Assembly (NCBI GenBank): GCA_026724425.1
Contig: JAIUCV010000023.1
Span: forward strand, 3,224,001-3,288,000
Reading direction: 5' to 3'
Source: Erythrophleum ivorense
Taxonomy: Eukaryota > Streptophyta > Magnoliopsida > Fabales > Fabaceae
DNA: 64,000 bases
Position numbers and translations under genes: made by a program. Below the pieces are notes generated by a model. That model did not search any database, was not told the DNA's origin, and worked only from the letters and a program-made list of their open reading frames with translations. Shown in pieces: positions 36,022 to 49,606 of the stretch (position 1 is the first letter of the stretch; each line of letters opens with the position of its first letter).

Positions 36022-36731
36022 AATTGGAGCCAAGATCATGAATGCTAGGGTTGCTTCATTATACACTTATATGGAACCATAACCATGTCTTAGAACAAAG
36101 TAAACTTACATAAAGTTTATGTAACACCCAGTTTTCATAAATATGATAGAAACAAGCCAGATATAAAAGAGAGTCCTCTAAAATGAATTTGTTAAAACCA
36201 AATAAAATTAGGATAAAATTTTAAATATTAAAAAATGAGGATCCAAGACTGAGGGTGCCCAAAAACCAAAGCCAGAGTGGCTAAAGAAAATCTTGACAAA
36301 ATACAGTGGCATTTTCGTAATTTTGGATAACTTTTAGAAAAATCAAAGGAGGAATACGTAAATGAAAAAATTGAGTTTTTTAGGGTTCTTAGAGGTCCTA
36401 AAAATTATAAGAACCCTTAGAACAGTTAAAACCACTCAGGTTTATGTTCTAAAATATCAGTAAACCCAAACTTTGACCCTTTTGTTCAAAAAGGTTTTAA
36501 ACCTAATTTGAGTGATTCCAAAGGCTATTTAGAGGTTAGAGAGCCTAAATTTTATGATGGAAAAAATAATTTTTAAAAAAGAGTTAAAATGAGCCTAAAA
36601 TAAAAAATAAAAAATGAGGGACAAAATTAGCATTTTAAAAGCTTCTTAAGGATCCCTAGCCTACATAGGTGGCACCCCACTTCTTCCTCACATTTGGCTA
36701 AACTAAATTCTATCTAAAACCAGGGAGAAGT

Positions 36732-39700
36732 TGTAACACCATATATTTCTAGCTTGTTTCCTATCATTTCTAAGTTTCCCATGATGAATTGCACAAAAGG
36801 GAATGGAAGATGGCATTAAAATAATGCCTTATTTCGCGTTGCGTAGCGTATGAAAATTCCATTCGATGTCACGTGGACCATATGAGTTCATACATCACAT
36901 TCTCCTATTTAATTACATACATACAACTCATTTACATCACCAAAGTTGGCCCACAAATAATGGAACTTAGAATATGGAGGTTTATTTTCGGCCAGATTTG
37001 GCCCCTTTCTGGCACAATTTCAAAAATTCATAACTAATTCTAGAAAAATCAAAATCACACATTCTTGGCCATTCTGGAAAGCTACAGATGTCTACTTCAC
37101 AGTAAAAATATGTACAGATCATAACACCCATCATAGAGGGCGTTTGACATCCGAAAATGTCCAGGGGTCAAACTGCCTCCTGATGCTGTCACAGATTCTG
37201 CAGCAAATTTTGAAAATGTTCAATTAATTCCAAAAAAATCCAATCCATGAAAATGGTACCAATATGGAAAGCTGTGGATGTTAGCTAGAGGATAAAAATA
37301 CTTTCAGACCAGTTCAGGTACCCAAAGTCTCGAAATTCAATAGAACAGTACATCAAGTCGGGTAAGGGTCTTGATACTGGACAGAATGTTCAAAAATTCA
37401 TATCTCCCTCTCTAGAACTCCAAATGAGGTAGTTCCAGTTGGAGAAAGTTACTGTGAAGAATTTCTAGTTTCTCTGTATGAAATTTCGTGGCAATTGGAC
37501 ATCGTTTGCCCCATGAGTGACAGAATTCAATTTCGGACAGATGCTACAGTACCAAGGACCAAAACCAGAAAATTTTTCAATTTCAACAATTCGCTAAATA
37601 TTCCACAGACCTCCAAAAATTACCAACTTTAGCTTCTCAAAAAGATATCAATAAGCTCTAGATGCATGTCAAATTTCAGGTCAAGAAGAGTTCATTTGGA
37701 CAAAAAGTGACATAGCCTCATGAAATGGTCATTTTTGCTTCCTACCAAGAGTCACTTTGCACCAAATGGCCTCTTCTTGAATTTGGCACCCCTTGAGCAA
37801 GTTTCAAAGCACAAACATGACTTGTAGAGGCTGCCCAAGTGATCCCAAACCTCATGCAACTCATTTTGGTCTCTCAACATCTATTTATGCATAGTTACAT
37901 CAAGCCATCCAAAAGCCAATTTGCACAATACTAGAGATTTAGTGTCATATAAAGTGTACATCATATTCATACATCATTTTACACTTGTCTATGGTCTTAC
38001 ATCACAAAAAGATTACATATATCATTACTTTGACATTTAACCACCATTTAAAGTACATAATACACCAAAACAAAGATGTTCAATGTCCTTGGCTTGCATC
38101 TCCTTGACTTGGAACACCACCTAGACAATTCAAGGATGAAGGGGAAAGGGGGGTGAGATTCCAAGAATCTCAATAGCTCACACACCCATTCACACCACAT
38201 TCAAGGCATACATATACCAAATGCATAACCATACAAGCATAAAGTGTGCAATAAATTCCATTCCTTGCCACATTCACATGTCAAGATTACTTTCATGCTC
38301 TAGGGACTTTTGGCTTAGCCTCACCCCATTTCTAGGACTTTTGGATTTGCCTCACTCTTGGTCTAGGGACTTTTGACTTTGCCTTACTCATTCAAGGGAC
38401 TTTTGGCCTTGTCTCACCCATGCCATGAGACTTTTGGCATCTCCTCATCTTCTTCAAGGGACTTTTGGCATCACCTCACCCGTATGGGCTCTTTCCACAA
38501 CCATAGTCATTCAAGACAACACATTGGTACCAATGCACAACAAGGATCAAGTGGCATATTATCAAGCATCAAGAATGCATGCAAGCACACTAAGACATAC
38601 ATATGCACACAAGAATGCAAAGAGAATGAGGTGGAGAGCTACCTTTTTATGTATGCAAGCTCACTTTGCAATTTCCTTCCCCTCCTTGGTTTCACAAGAG
38701 CACTTAGGTGGAGTAGGGTTCTCTTGGCCTAGACATTACAAACATCACACAATTACACATTTGAAGCAAGCCAAGATATTAAACTAAAGCTTATTACACA
38801 CTTGGCTCCAAAATAGACATATTGGTTCCATAAATGGCCTATTGAAGCAACTCATATTATTCAAGTGCTAGGCTCCATTCTCTTGTTCTTTCTAAACTTC
38901 TTGGACTCATTTAAGGTCCTTGGAGCCATCACACATTTAATTGCACAATTGGAAAACCAAGTTGCTTCACAAAGCACCATTATGGACACCATTAGGCCAT
39001 CTCCCAATCTATGGCTCCTAAATTTTGCCCAATGGTTTCTCCCATCTTCTAACATCATATAAAGTCCCAAAACAAGGCTAGAACAAATTAAAACATCCCC
39101 TAGCCTAATGAACCTAGCTTGGCCGAAATATGCACCATAATGGAGGTTCATAGACTTTGTGATTTTTCCTTGATGGGAGAGCCACTTGGGAGGCTTTCTA
39201 AAGGTCTTAGGAGTTCAAGGAAACATTCAAATAGCCAAGGAAACATTCACACAAAATCAGATTTTGCAAAACCCTAGAAAACACTACACTTTTCTAACTT
39301 GTTTTCTATTGGTTTTTCTTGGAATTTCTTGCCATATGCCATCTCCCCATGGCCTAAAACCCTTGTTCCCTCCTTGTATTTGGACAGAACATCCTCCCCT
39401 CCTTTGGTTCTGTCCTTGGCTGAAATACACACAAAGAGAGGGGGAAGAGAAGATGCAACAAAAAGCAAAGATTACCTATGGTTCAAGTGAGCTTTTAAGT
39501 GTCTTTCTCCTTCATTCTTTTCTCCTTAGCAAATTCGAAATTCTCCCCTTAGGTCTAGGTCAAAAATAGAACCAAATCATTCAAAAAATCTATGGAAAGA
39601 AAGGAAGAAGAGAAGAAAACAAGACTGGAGGAAGATGGAGCAAGAAATTTTATGAAATTACCTAGTTTCTCCTTAGCTTTCTTCCTCTTTTTCTCCTCCC

Positions 39701-40334
39701 TTTTGTGTGCCTAAGAGAGCTGAAGATTTTCTATATTTTGGGCAGAATGGGTCGTTCTTATTAAAGAGGATAAGAAGGGAGAAAAGTGTGGAACTCTTTA
39801 GAACATTCAAGAAACCATAAATTCCAATTTTGCCCTTCCGTAATGGCAAGTTTGTTTCGACTTCGTTTTAGCTCCTTTTTGAGAACTGTATTTTCCATCA
39901 TCAAATTTAGGTTCCCAATTTAATAAAATGCCTTTGGAATCACTCAAATCGGAGTTAAAACCATCCCGAACGAATCGGTCGAAGTTTAGGTCAACCGATG
40001 TTGGAAAGAGTACACCGGAGGGGCTTTACCAGTCCCGGGGCTTCCCATGGTTTTTGGGGCCTCTGAGAACCTTGGGCAACTCAAAATTTTCATTTAAAAA
40101 GCCCTCCTAGGTGTTTTTCCAAAATTACACTTATTTACGAAAATGCCACTGGCCTTTCGGCAATTTTTTTGAATCGCTCCGACCCCAATTTTTGGGCAAC
40201 TCAAGGCTCAAATCCTCATTTTCTATTATTTAAAATTTTATTCAAATTTTATTTGGCCTTGAATCACTCATCTCAAGGGACTTGCTTTTCAAATCGACCC
40301 GTTCTAGTGATTGTACAATGTACCGGGTGTTACA
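36732..40334 (-). mobile_element. Family A solo LTR, minus strand, target duplication GAAGT
   Basis: A complete 3603 bp LTR runs from TGTAACACCATAT to GGGTGTTACA on the plus strand, with exact duplications GAAGT at 36727-36731 and 40335-40339. It has no internal region. It is the best-preserved full-length A LTR here and a good type copy: its first plus-strand bases are the reverse complement of the 11342 end of the 3' LTR. The 37 bp repeat block is at 38300-38485. Overlapping open frames at 38373-38787 lie in that block. Confidence 0.93.
38300..38485. repeat. About 37 bp minisatellite inside family A LTR
   Basis: Five to six units with 'gggacttttgg' and 'ctcaccc', equivalent to 17890-18085 and 41965-42150. 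Confidence 0.8.
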
Positions 40335-40385
40335 GAAGTTCTACAAAGAAAGGCGCACAAGAGGGAGCTTCAAGGGAGGAGAAAA

Positions 40386-43300
40386 TACCATACCTTATAT
40401 TTCTCCTCATTATATCCTCCCATTCAAGATAATCATATGCATGTTCATAGGGAATTAATAAGAAAAACCATATTTTCATGCATATTTATCACGTTATGTC
40501 AGGTTAATTTTTTTCAATTTGCATTACGTGGGCCCTGTGGATTATCAAACAACATTCTCTAGTCATTTATCATTGGAACAAATCACAATCAACTTAAAAT
40601 ATCAAGCAATCCACGGTTTTCAAGTTAAGCACCCCAAATTTCCACATTAATCTCGCGAACAACACATGGCAAATTTTAGGGGTAACTTCGAAAAATCATA
40701 ACTAAATGTATAAAATTCAAAATCATACAAAACATACCTTTTTGGAAAGCTCTAAATGTTAAATTTATACTAAAAATAATTTTCAATCACGAAAATCTCA
40801 TTTGGACCATATTTGATAATAGAAAAAGCAGGGAGGTTGAGTTGTCCAAAAATCTAATATAGCTTACTGATATAAACTTTGGAAATTCATAATTAAATTT
40901 AATTAAATCCAATCCATGCAATCTATACTAATTTGAAAATCTAAAGATGTTAACTAGAGGGAAAAAATGGTTCCAAACTAATCCAAGATCATTCAGACCT
41001 AAAAAATTAATCAAACAGTACCACGAGTCTGGAGGTGCACTTAGAACATAACAACAACTTCAAAAATTCATATCTCCCTCTCTAGATATCCAATTAAAGT
41101 GATCTTAATTGTTACAAGTCATTAGGAAGGTGTTGTTTCTCCCTGTAAAATTTCGTGGCAATTGGACATCATTTGCCCTATGAGTAGCTAAGATACAATT
41201 CATACCAAATGAACAGTACTAGTAACAAAATCTGAAAATTAAGCCAATTTCAAAAATTCATCAAAAATTCTACAAACCTCCAAATAATACCCACTTTAGA
41301 TTCCCAAAAGGCTCTTAACAAGTTCTAGAGGAATGCCAAATTTCAGACCAAGAAAAGCTCATTTGGATAGAAAATGATATAGCCTCACAATATGGTAAAT
41401 TTTGCCTTTCATAAAGTGTCACTTTGGTTCAAATGGCTTCTTTAATAGTTTGGCACCTCTTGGGAAAGTTTAAAAGCATGAATATGACTTGTAGAAACTG
41501 CTTAAGTGGTCTTAAATACCATGCATCTTGATTTGGCCACCCCACGCTCAAGAATGCATGTATCCAAATATGCACACAAGGGTTCAAATTTCACATTTTC
41601 ATTGTCTTGGCACCATACAATGTTCATACATCATTTACATATAACATTACATTTGTTCAATGGTTTACAACTCAAAAATATCATGTACATATCCACTTTA
41701 GTATCTAGGTACAAGAAAAGCTACATAATTGCCAAAGTGTAGCTTCTCAATACCCTTGGCTTGCATTCCTTACTTCTTGAACACTACCTAGACATTTTAA
41801 GATGATGGAAGAAAGGGGGTGATATTTCTAGAATCTTAATAGCTCACACACGCATTTAAGGCATACATACATCAAGTGTACAAATAAACAAGCTACTTGG
41901 ATCATGAATGCACATTTTCAAGATTTCCATGCCATACTTTCACAATCATGTCATCAAAAAGCTCCAGGGACTTTTGGTTTTGCCTCACGCCATTTCTAGG
42001 ACTTTTAGATATGCCTCACCTTTGATCTAGGGACTTTTAACTTGGCCTCACCCATCCAAGAGACTTTTGGCCTAGTCTTACCCATGCCTTAAGACTTTTA
42101 GCACCTCCTCACCCACATTAAGGGACTTTTGACATCACCTCACCCTTATGAGCCAATTACACAACTAAGGCCATTCAAGAAGACACATTAGTACCAATGC
42201 AATATCAAGACCTCAAGTGGCATGTTATCAAGTCATAAGAATACACACAATCATACAATAACATATATATGCACACAAGAATGCAAGAAGAATGAGGTAG
42301 AGAGCTACCTTGAATTTATGCAAGCTTCATTTAGTCTTTCTCCTTCCCTTTTTCGGCTTCACAAGAACACCTAGGTGGGTTCGTGTTCTCTTAGCCTAAA
42401 CATCACAATTAGCACACAATTACACACTTGAAGCAAGCCAAGATACAAAACTCACTCTTAAACATACACTTGATTCCATAGGTAGCATAATGGCTCCATA
42501 AATGGCCTATTGAAGCAACTTCATAATCCAAGCTCTAGGCTCCCATTTCTTTCCATTTCTAGGCCTCTTGGCCTCATTCAAAGCCCTTGGAGCCTTCACA
42601 CAATCATTTACATAAGCTTAGAATCAGGTTACTTTAGAAAGTACATTATAGACTACATTGTCTCATCTTCCAATTTATGGCTCCTATTTTTTTTTTCAAT
42701 GGTTTCTCTCATCTTCTAACATCATATAAAGTCTCAAACCAAGGATAAAACAATTTAAAACACTCCCTAACCCAATGAACCTAGCTTGGCTAAACCTATG
42801 GACAAGAATAGGGTTCATGGGGTTCTTGATTTTTCCTTGATAGGAGAGCCACTTGGGAAGGTTTCTAGGAGTCTTAGGAGCTCAAGGGGAGACTCAAATA
42901 GCCAAAGAAATACTCATACAAAATTAGATTTTCCAAAACCCTAAAGAACACCATACTTTCCTAATTTGATTTCTATTGGTTTTTTTTTTTTATAAAATTT
43001 CTTGCCATATTCCTCTTCCTTATAGTCTAAAACCCTAGTTTGTCTCTTACTTTTGGACAGAAAATCCTCCCCTCCCTTGGTTATATTTTGGGCCAAAATA
43101 CACATAAAGGGAGAACAAGGAGAAGAAGCAACAACAATAAGCAATTACCTTGGCTTCAAGTGTGTTTTCAAGTGCCTTTCTCTTTGATTTGTTTCTCCTC
43201 AAGACTTTTAAATTATCCCCCCTTGTTCTAGACTCAAAACAGAACCAAAACCACTTAATAATACCATGGAAAGAAAGCTTGAAGGGAGGAGAACAAAATT

Positions 43301-44015
43301 GGAAGAAGAAGGAGCATAAAATTCCTTAAAATCAGCCATCTTTCCTTGGCTTTCTTCTTCCTTTCTCTCCTTCTCTTGTGTGCCCTAAGAGATGCTTCTT
43401 CTTCTTTTTTTTTTTTGTATTTTGGGTAGAAAGGGTCGTGCTATATAAGAGGATAAAAAAGGGAGAAGTGTATGGAAGCTTCAAGAAACTCACTTTTTCA
43501 AAAATTCTAATTTTGTCCTTCCATAATAGCAAATTCATTTTAGCTTCTTTTTTAGAACTTTCTTTTTCATCATAAAATTTAGGTTCCTAATTTAATAAAA
43601 TTCCATTAGAATCATTCAAATGGAAGCTAAAACCTTCTCGAACGAATTCTTCAAAGTTCGAGTTCACCACCATTAGAAAATATACACCGGAGGGGTTTTA
43701 CCAGTCCTAAGGCTTTCCATGGTTTTTGGAGCTTTTGAGAACCCTGAGTAAGTCAAATTTTCCATTTAAAATGTCCTACTTTGTGTTTTTCCAAAAGTTA
43801 CAATTATTTATGAAAATGTCATTACGTTTTGTCAATTTTCATCACAATTTGTTTCATTATCCTAGCTCTGTTTTTCTTTCTATCTGAGCCTGGAATTATC
43901 ATTTTCAAGAGCCTAGGACTCTACCCAAATTTTTTTGGGTATTATCTAGCTCATTTCAATAGACTTATTTTCATACGACTCATTTCGTCGTTTTACAGAA
44001 ATTACATTTGTTACA
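40386..44015 (-). mobile_element. Family A LTR, minus strand (second copy in same host)
   Basis: About 3.6 kb of minus-strand A LTR ends TTGTTACA at 44015. The left end is decayed; I place it at 40386, where 'ataccttatatttct' resembles the LTR start 'acaccatatatttct' seen at 36737. The flanks (GAAAA and AAAAC) do not form a clean duplication, so the left end may be off by a few bases. Host A sequence resumes at 44016. It includes a 37 bp repeat block at 41965-42150. Open frames inside have no support. Confidence 0.75.
41965..42150. repeat. About 37 bp minisatellite inside family A LTR
   Basis: The same repeat block as at 17890 and 38300, with 'gggacttttgg' and 'ctcaccc' units. Confidence 0.78.
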
Positions 44016-44423
44016 AAAACCTAGGAAAAGGTATGGAAAATCAAGGAATTTCTCGCTCCTTCCTTTATTGAACTTGTTCTCCTTCTTCTCCTCTTTCTTT
44101 CCATGGTTTTGGTCCATGATTTGGATCTATTTTGAGCGATGTCTAGAGGGAAGAAGTTCAAAATTTCAAGGAGGAGTGAAAGCAAAGGAGAAGGCTCTTA
44201 AAAAGGCTCAAGCTATTTTCATGGCTGTCTTTGCTTCTTCCTTCTTATTCCTTCATAGCTAAGTTTCAGCCTTATATGGAACAAGCAAGAGGGAGAAAAA
44301 TCTGACCTAAACCAAGCATGAAACCTACATTTTTAAGGGTGAGGAATAAGTAGGTGCAAAGAAATTCCAAAAAGAACCATTAGTTTTTAAGTTTCTAAAA
44401 CCTAGGGTTTTCTTTGCACCATG

Positions 44424-44523
44424 GTATGTATAAAGCTTTCTAGTGGTATTTCTATTTGTCTAAGAGTATATATGTATGTATAAAGCTTTCTAGTGGTATT
44501 TCTATTTGTCTAAGAGTATATAT
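44424..44523 (+). repeat. Exact 50 bp tandem duplication
   Basis: Two identical 50 bp units (44424-44473 and 44474-44523), starting 'gtatgtataaagctttctag'. They are in the host A LTR segment. The lack of any mismatch, against heavily diverged surroundings, points to a recent event or possibly an assembly artefact. Confidence 0.93.
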
Positions 44524-45499
44524 GGATTCTTGATATACCTAGAAAGCCTCACATGTGTCATTTCCTTCATGAAAACAAAGCTAACTCCATGGGTCTAAAA
44601 CCTGGTGTATGTCTCGGCTAAGCATGGTTCTTGTGCCTAGAGAGAGTTTTAAATTTTTCTAAGGGTAGAAAAGGACTAAATATGATAAAGAACATCAAAG
44701 GAAGGATTGAAAAAAATGTAGAAACCTTGGTTTGTGTGATAGAAGTGTAGGCTCCAGAAGAAGACTTAAAGAAGCAACTTATGTCTAGGCTCTTAGAAGT
44801 GAGTTTGTGATGACTTTATGAGGCTTAAATGGAGTCAAGAGACCTAGATAAAAGGAGAGAATGGATCCAAGACCTCGAATTCTAGCACTTGCTTCATTAG
44901 GTCTCATATGGAACTATTATGTAACCATAAAATAAAGTGAGTGTGAACACCGCATTTTGTCCGGACATGCCAAAAATAATAATAATAATAGTAATAATAA
45001 TAATAATAATAATAATGATAAGAAAAATAAAAAGAAAAAAGTCAAAAAAAAAGTCAACTAAAAAAATAATAAACAAAAATGACAAAGTAAAGCGAGAAAA
45101 TAAAAAAAAAGAAAGAGAGCTTTAGAAAACAAACAAAAAAATTTTGAAAAAAAAAAAGAACCAAAGTGATAAAAAAAAATCAAAATACAAATAAAAAAAA
45201 GAAAAAAAAAACAAAGCATAAAAATAAAAAAAAAACAAAATAAAAGAAAGAAAATAGAAAAGTAGGAGAAAATGAAAAATTGAAAAATCAAAATACAAAT
45301 TAAAAAAAATGAAAAAAAAAACCAAAGGAAAAAATCAAAAAAAAAAGAGAAGAGAAAAGAGGAAAAAGAAAATTAAATAAATATATATATATATAAATTT
45401 AAAGAATTAAGAGAAAAGATTTTAAAAAAAAGGGTCTAAATCCTTTTCTCAACACAAGCCCATTTTTATTAAATCTTGGCCCAAATTCAAAAAAAAAAA

Positions 45500-45780
45500 A
45501 GAAACTGCAACCCAACTCTTTTAAATTTGATCCATTAGCTTCAAGCAAAAAAAAAAAAAGAAAAAGGAAACAACAGATGACCCAACTCTTTTAAATTTGA
45601 TCCATTAGCTTCAAGCAAAAAAAAAAAAGAAAAAGGAAACAACAGATGACCCAACTCTTTTAAATTTGATCAATTAGCTTCAAGCAAAAAAAAAAAAAGG
45701 AAGCAACAAATGACCCAACTCTTTTAAATTTGATCCATTAACTTCAAGCAAAAAAAAAAAAAAAAGGAAACAATAGATGC
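45500..45780 (+). repeat. About 70 bp tandem repeat in 5' LTR (4 copies)
   Basis: Four copies of 'cccaactcttttaaatttga' followed by 'ttcaagc', a poly(A) run and 'ggaaacaacagatga'. The 3' LTR has only two copies (61395-61530), so copy number changed after insertion. Confidence 0.88.
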
Positions 45781-48700
45781 CTTTTTCAAAAAATGTTTAA
45801 AAAGGAAAGTGGGTCAATCCAATCCAAAAAATTCAAAAACCCACACCCTAACTTTTTTATACATTCGGCCCATTAACCCAAAAATAAAAAAAGTATGCAA
45901 GGGCCAAAACGCAGGTAACCCTGCGTTTTGACCCAGACCTCATTTTGACCCACGCGTCTGCCTCGGGTCAGAATAAGCAGAGAGGCAGGGGAGACAGAGA
46001 AAAAACACGAAAAAGGAAAACACAGAGAGACGTCATGGGGCAAAGGAAATGAGAAAGGGTTGAAAGGGACGCATCAGAAGACTGAGATGGAGAGAGGAAA
46101 GAAAAAGCAGATGGTCTAATTCGAAGAGGGAGCAGAGGATCCGAGGAAAATAGAGGAGGAAAAAGGCGAGGGAGAGATGAGGGGGATTTAGGGATTCGAA
46201 TCAGAGGAGAGGATCAGAAAGAAAAATCAAGGAAGAAGCGCGTCTGGGTTCTGAAAAAAATGGAAGAGAGCGAGAGAATCGAAGGATTCGAACGGAGATT
46301 AGAGAGAGGAGTGGGTTTTGGAGAAAGCGAGAGGTGGAAATTTGGGATTCGGACAGAGAGCCTCTCGATGGAGGGTTCTGAGGCAGATAGAGCGAACAAA
46401 GAGGGAGCGCAAGGGATTTAGGGATTCGAATCAGAGGAGAGGCGTCGGAGGAGAGACAGAGGGAAAGGGAGTCCAAAAAAAATAAACAGAGGAGAGAAAC
46501 AGATAGGGGATTGAATGGGATCCTTCAGATTAAAGGATTCGGAAGCAAGAACCAAGAGGAGAGAAGCGAGAGGCACAGCCTTCTAGGGAGGAAGAAGAAA
46601 TCGCAAGCATGAGGCTTTCGTAAATCGATTTTGGACTCTGGGAATCAAGTGAGGAAGGGAGCTTTTGAGGAACGAATTGAGAGAGGAAGGTATTTGAGAC
46701 ATGGGGAGGACTCGGCCAGTGGAGATCAAGAGGGGAAGGCACGCTGAAATCGAAGCTTGAAAGGTATAATTCCGTGGCTTCCCATTTATGTTCCAGAAAT
46801 CATACAAACTGTGAATATGCTCGCGTATATGCTTGTTATTTCGTTTTCAAGACTGAAACTGTGAGTCACATATGTATTCTATTCTATATCAAAGTTCAAT
46901 GGTGTAGGGTTCTCATTATTTTCGGGATGTTGATGATGTGGGTGCCATATTCAAAGGACCAAGAGTCACTGTATGTGTTATGTTTACAGTGTTCAAGGCT
47001 TGTTTTTGGGTTTCATGTGTAATCTAAATCTACGGTTTTCCGCTTTGAATGTTCCAATTCATGTCCTTTAGGTCATCTAGTTTAAACTTTGCCTAAGTAA
47101 TATGTTGATGGTACCACATTCTCATTGCGTCAATCCATTTCTACATGCCATTCCGATGGGTTCTTCTGATTGGTTTGTGCCTCAGCTTCGTGAACGTCTA
47201 ATTTTCTTGGTTGGGTTCATCTAGTTTTGACAACAAAATATGTGTTAAATCCCTCATTTTGGGAACCTGAAATTTGACAAGAGATTCGAACTGAGATAGG
47301 AACAGGGGGTGTCGTGCCTATTACTTGTGTTCAGATCTGATACTTTGATGTTTTTTGCCTTTTGTAATGATCAATTCTACCTCCATCCTAGTTAAGTTGT
47401 TGTGGAATATCCCCTCTATATAGCTCTCAAATTCTGATCCTGTTGGGTGAACTGTAATCGCCCTATTTAAACCTCTTGCATCCATATTTGGATTCCCCTG
47501 TTCTTGTTAATTTTTAGTCATGGATATAAATTATTTTAGGATTTGTATGTGTTAGGCTTGGTCGTGGCACTGTTTAAAGATTTGAAGGTCTTGCTTTTTC
47601 CTAAAAAAAGAAAAGAAGAGAATCCTCGAATGATTGTTGAATCATAACACCCAATTTGGTTATCACTTGTTGAGATTATATTTTGTATCCTAGTTGTACT
47701 ACTTTGAGTTGCTGTTTGAACCAATATGGTGTTTTTCATGTGGAATCATATGTGGAATACGGGAGAGCCACTCATCACTTCAAACAAGGGGACGAGAAGG
47801 TGGAGCCACGTAAAGCTTGGCAAGATAGCACCTACGGAGTTCACCATCAATCCAATCCAAAGGATAAGAGGCGACTAAGTCATAATTGTATAATTTCTCT
47901 CTTCACTATTGTAAACATGCTAAAAAAAATGATGTATTTGAATCTAGTTGAACACTGAGCACACACTTGCAAGTTACTATTCTGGTTTGTAAATATTCTT
48001 CTTATTCTTTTCGTTTATTTCGTCAATCTTCGCGTTAGGATAGCCGTGTGGGATTTTATATCCCCTCAGGCACGTAAGAAATCTAAGGACCATGTGAGGT
48101 AGTAAATCTCCTTGTATCTTATTAGGTATTAAATTTGTATCGTGATAAGTCTTAGGTTGTGGAGGTCTACACATAATTTTATTTTCAAAAGAATTTTTTT
48201 AAAAAAAAAAAGAAAATCAAACTTTTATTTATGAGTTAAGTTTAAATCTTTTAAAACAAAAAACAAAAACAAAAACAAAAGAAGGGTTTTTTTTCTATAA
48301 ATAATAAAAAGTTTTCAAAATTAAAATTCAGCTTTTTCTCTTCAAAAGTTTGCCAAAACCAAAAGAAAATATAAAAACAAAAAAACAAAAAGAAGGAAAA
48401 AATAAAAAGTATATGTAATAAGAAAACAAAAAAAGATCAAAAATGAAAGAAAGGGTTAAGACGTGAAAAGGATTTATGGTTTTGCAAATTAAAACATAGT
48501 AACTTAAAAATCGTTTTTAGTTGTAAATAGTCTAAAAGATTCTCACTTCTTTTCTTTTTTTTTAACAAAAATATGACGATAAAACAAAAGAAGCATAAAA
48601 ATGTCAAATAATAGTAATAATAATAATAACCAAAACCAAAACTCAAAAAGAAAAGAAGAGAAGAAAGAGACAAAAATAAGGAAGGAAAAAGTGAAAACAA

Positions 48701-49606
48701 AGAGAAAAAAAAAACAAAAAAAAAACCAAATGAAAATGATTTGAAAATTTTGCACTTAAGTGAGAATGTTATCTCAAGAATTAAAATAAAAAAATCCAAC
48801 GTAGGAAAGATGAAAAAATATATCTTTTAATTTAAATAAAACAATAAAAAAAATTCAATTCAAAAAATTAATCAATTAAAAAGCCAAAATAAAACAGAAA
48901 CAAAAAATAAATAAAGTCAAAGTTAAACAAAACCAGGGAAAAGGACAAAAGGAAAAATGACGCAAGAAAAGAGGAAAGAAAAGAAAAAGTGAAAAGGCAA
49001 GAAGGTTGAAATTAAGTTTAATTTTAACAAATCAAAGCACACCAACCAATTTCAAAATTGTTTCATTTGTTAAAGGAAAAAGTAATTTTTTATCTTCTTT
49101 GTCTTTTCAAAAAAAAAACAAAAAACAAAAAAATAAAAAAATAAAAAAAAAACAAAACAAAAAATAAAACGAAACAAAAAAAACAAAAAAAATATAATAA
49201 AACAAAAAACAAAAATAACACAAAAACCAAAAATCACAAAACCTAAAGAAAACAAAAACAAAAACAAAAACAAAAAAACAAAACAAAACATCAACCCAAA
49301 TCTACCGTTAGTCGAACTACATGGACTTTGATCCCTTTCAGAGGGTACGTATGCCCTAAGCTTTCACCCTAGGTCAAGTCTGCCCCTGTAAATAAAATTT
49401 TCTGCCCAATTTCTATTTTCTTAATTTCTTTCATTTTGTTTTCTAATTTCGTTTCTTTAGTTTCTTTCTTCCTTTTTAATTTCATTTCTTTTATTCCCGT
49501 CTCTTGTTTTGCATGTGATTTGTTAAGGAGAATTAAAATAGAATAGAGGCCATATTGATCTTGCACAACTAACTTAGGATAACCGTTCTTAGTAATGGGT
49601 GTTGTG

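Larger units (their letters stand above)
31724..36119 (+). mobile_element. Outer family A LTR (5' part), holding a family B LTR
   Basis: The LTR starts TGTAACA at 31724 and follows the plus-strand A consensus, with the decayed 'aaaactttgacc' block near 32070 and leader-like 'aagggaggaag' near 32370. It is split by the B LTR at 33177-36021, and by a second A LTR that starts at 36120. Only about 1.55 kb of the LTR is inside the window; the remaining 2 kb should lie right of 64000. A plus-strand frame at 31964-32194 is not supported as a gene. Confidence 0.8.

Noticed and set aside
44897..45325. Hydrophobic or lysine-rich proteins in the A-rich part of the LTR
   Set aside because: They are translations of poly(A)-rich DNA, differ between the two LTRs, and have no motif.
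46201..46807. Ser/Pro/Leu-rich minus-strand proteins
   Set aside because: A product of the purine-biased LTR block; no domain, and frames differ between the LTRs.
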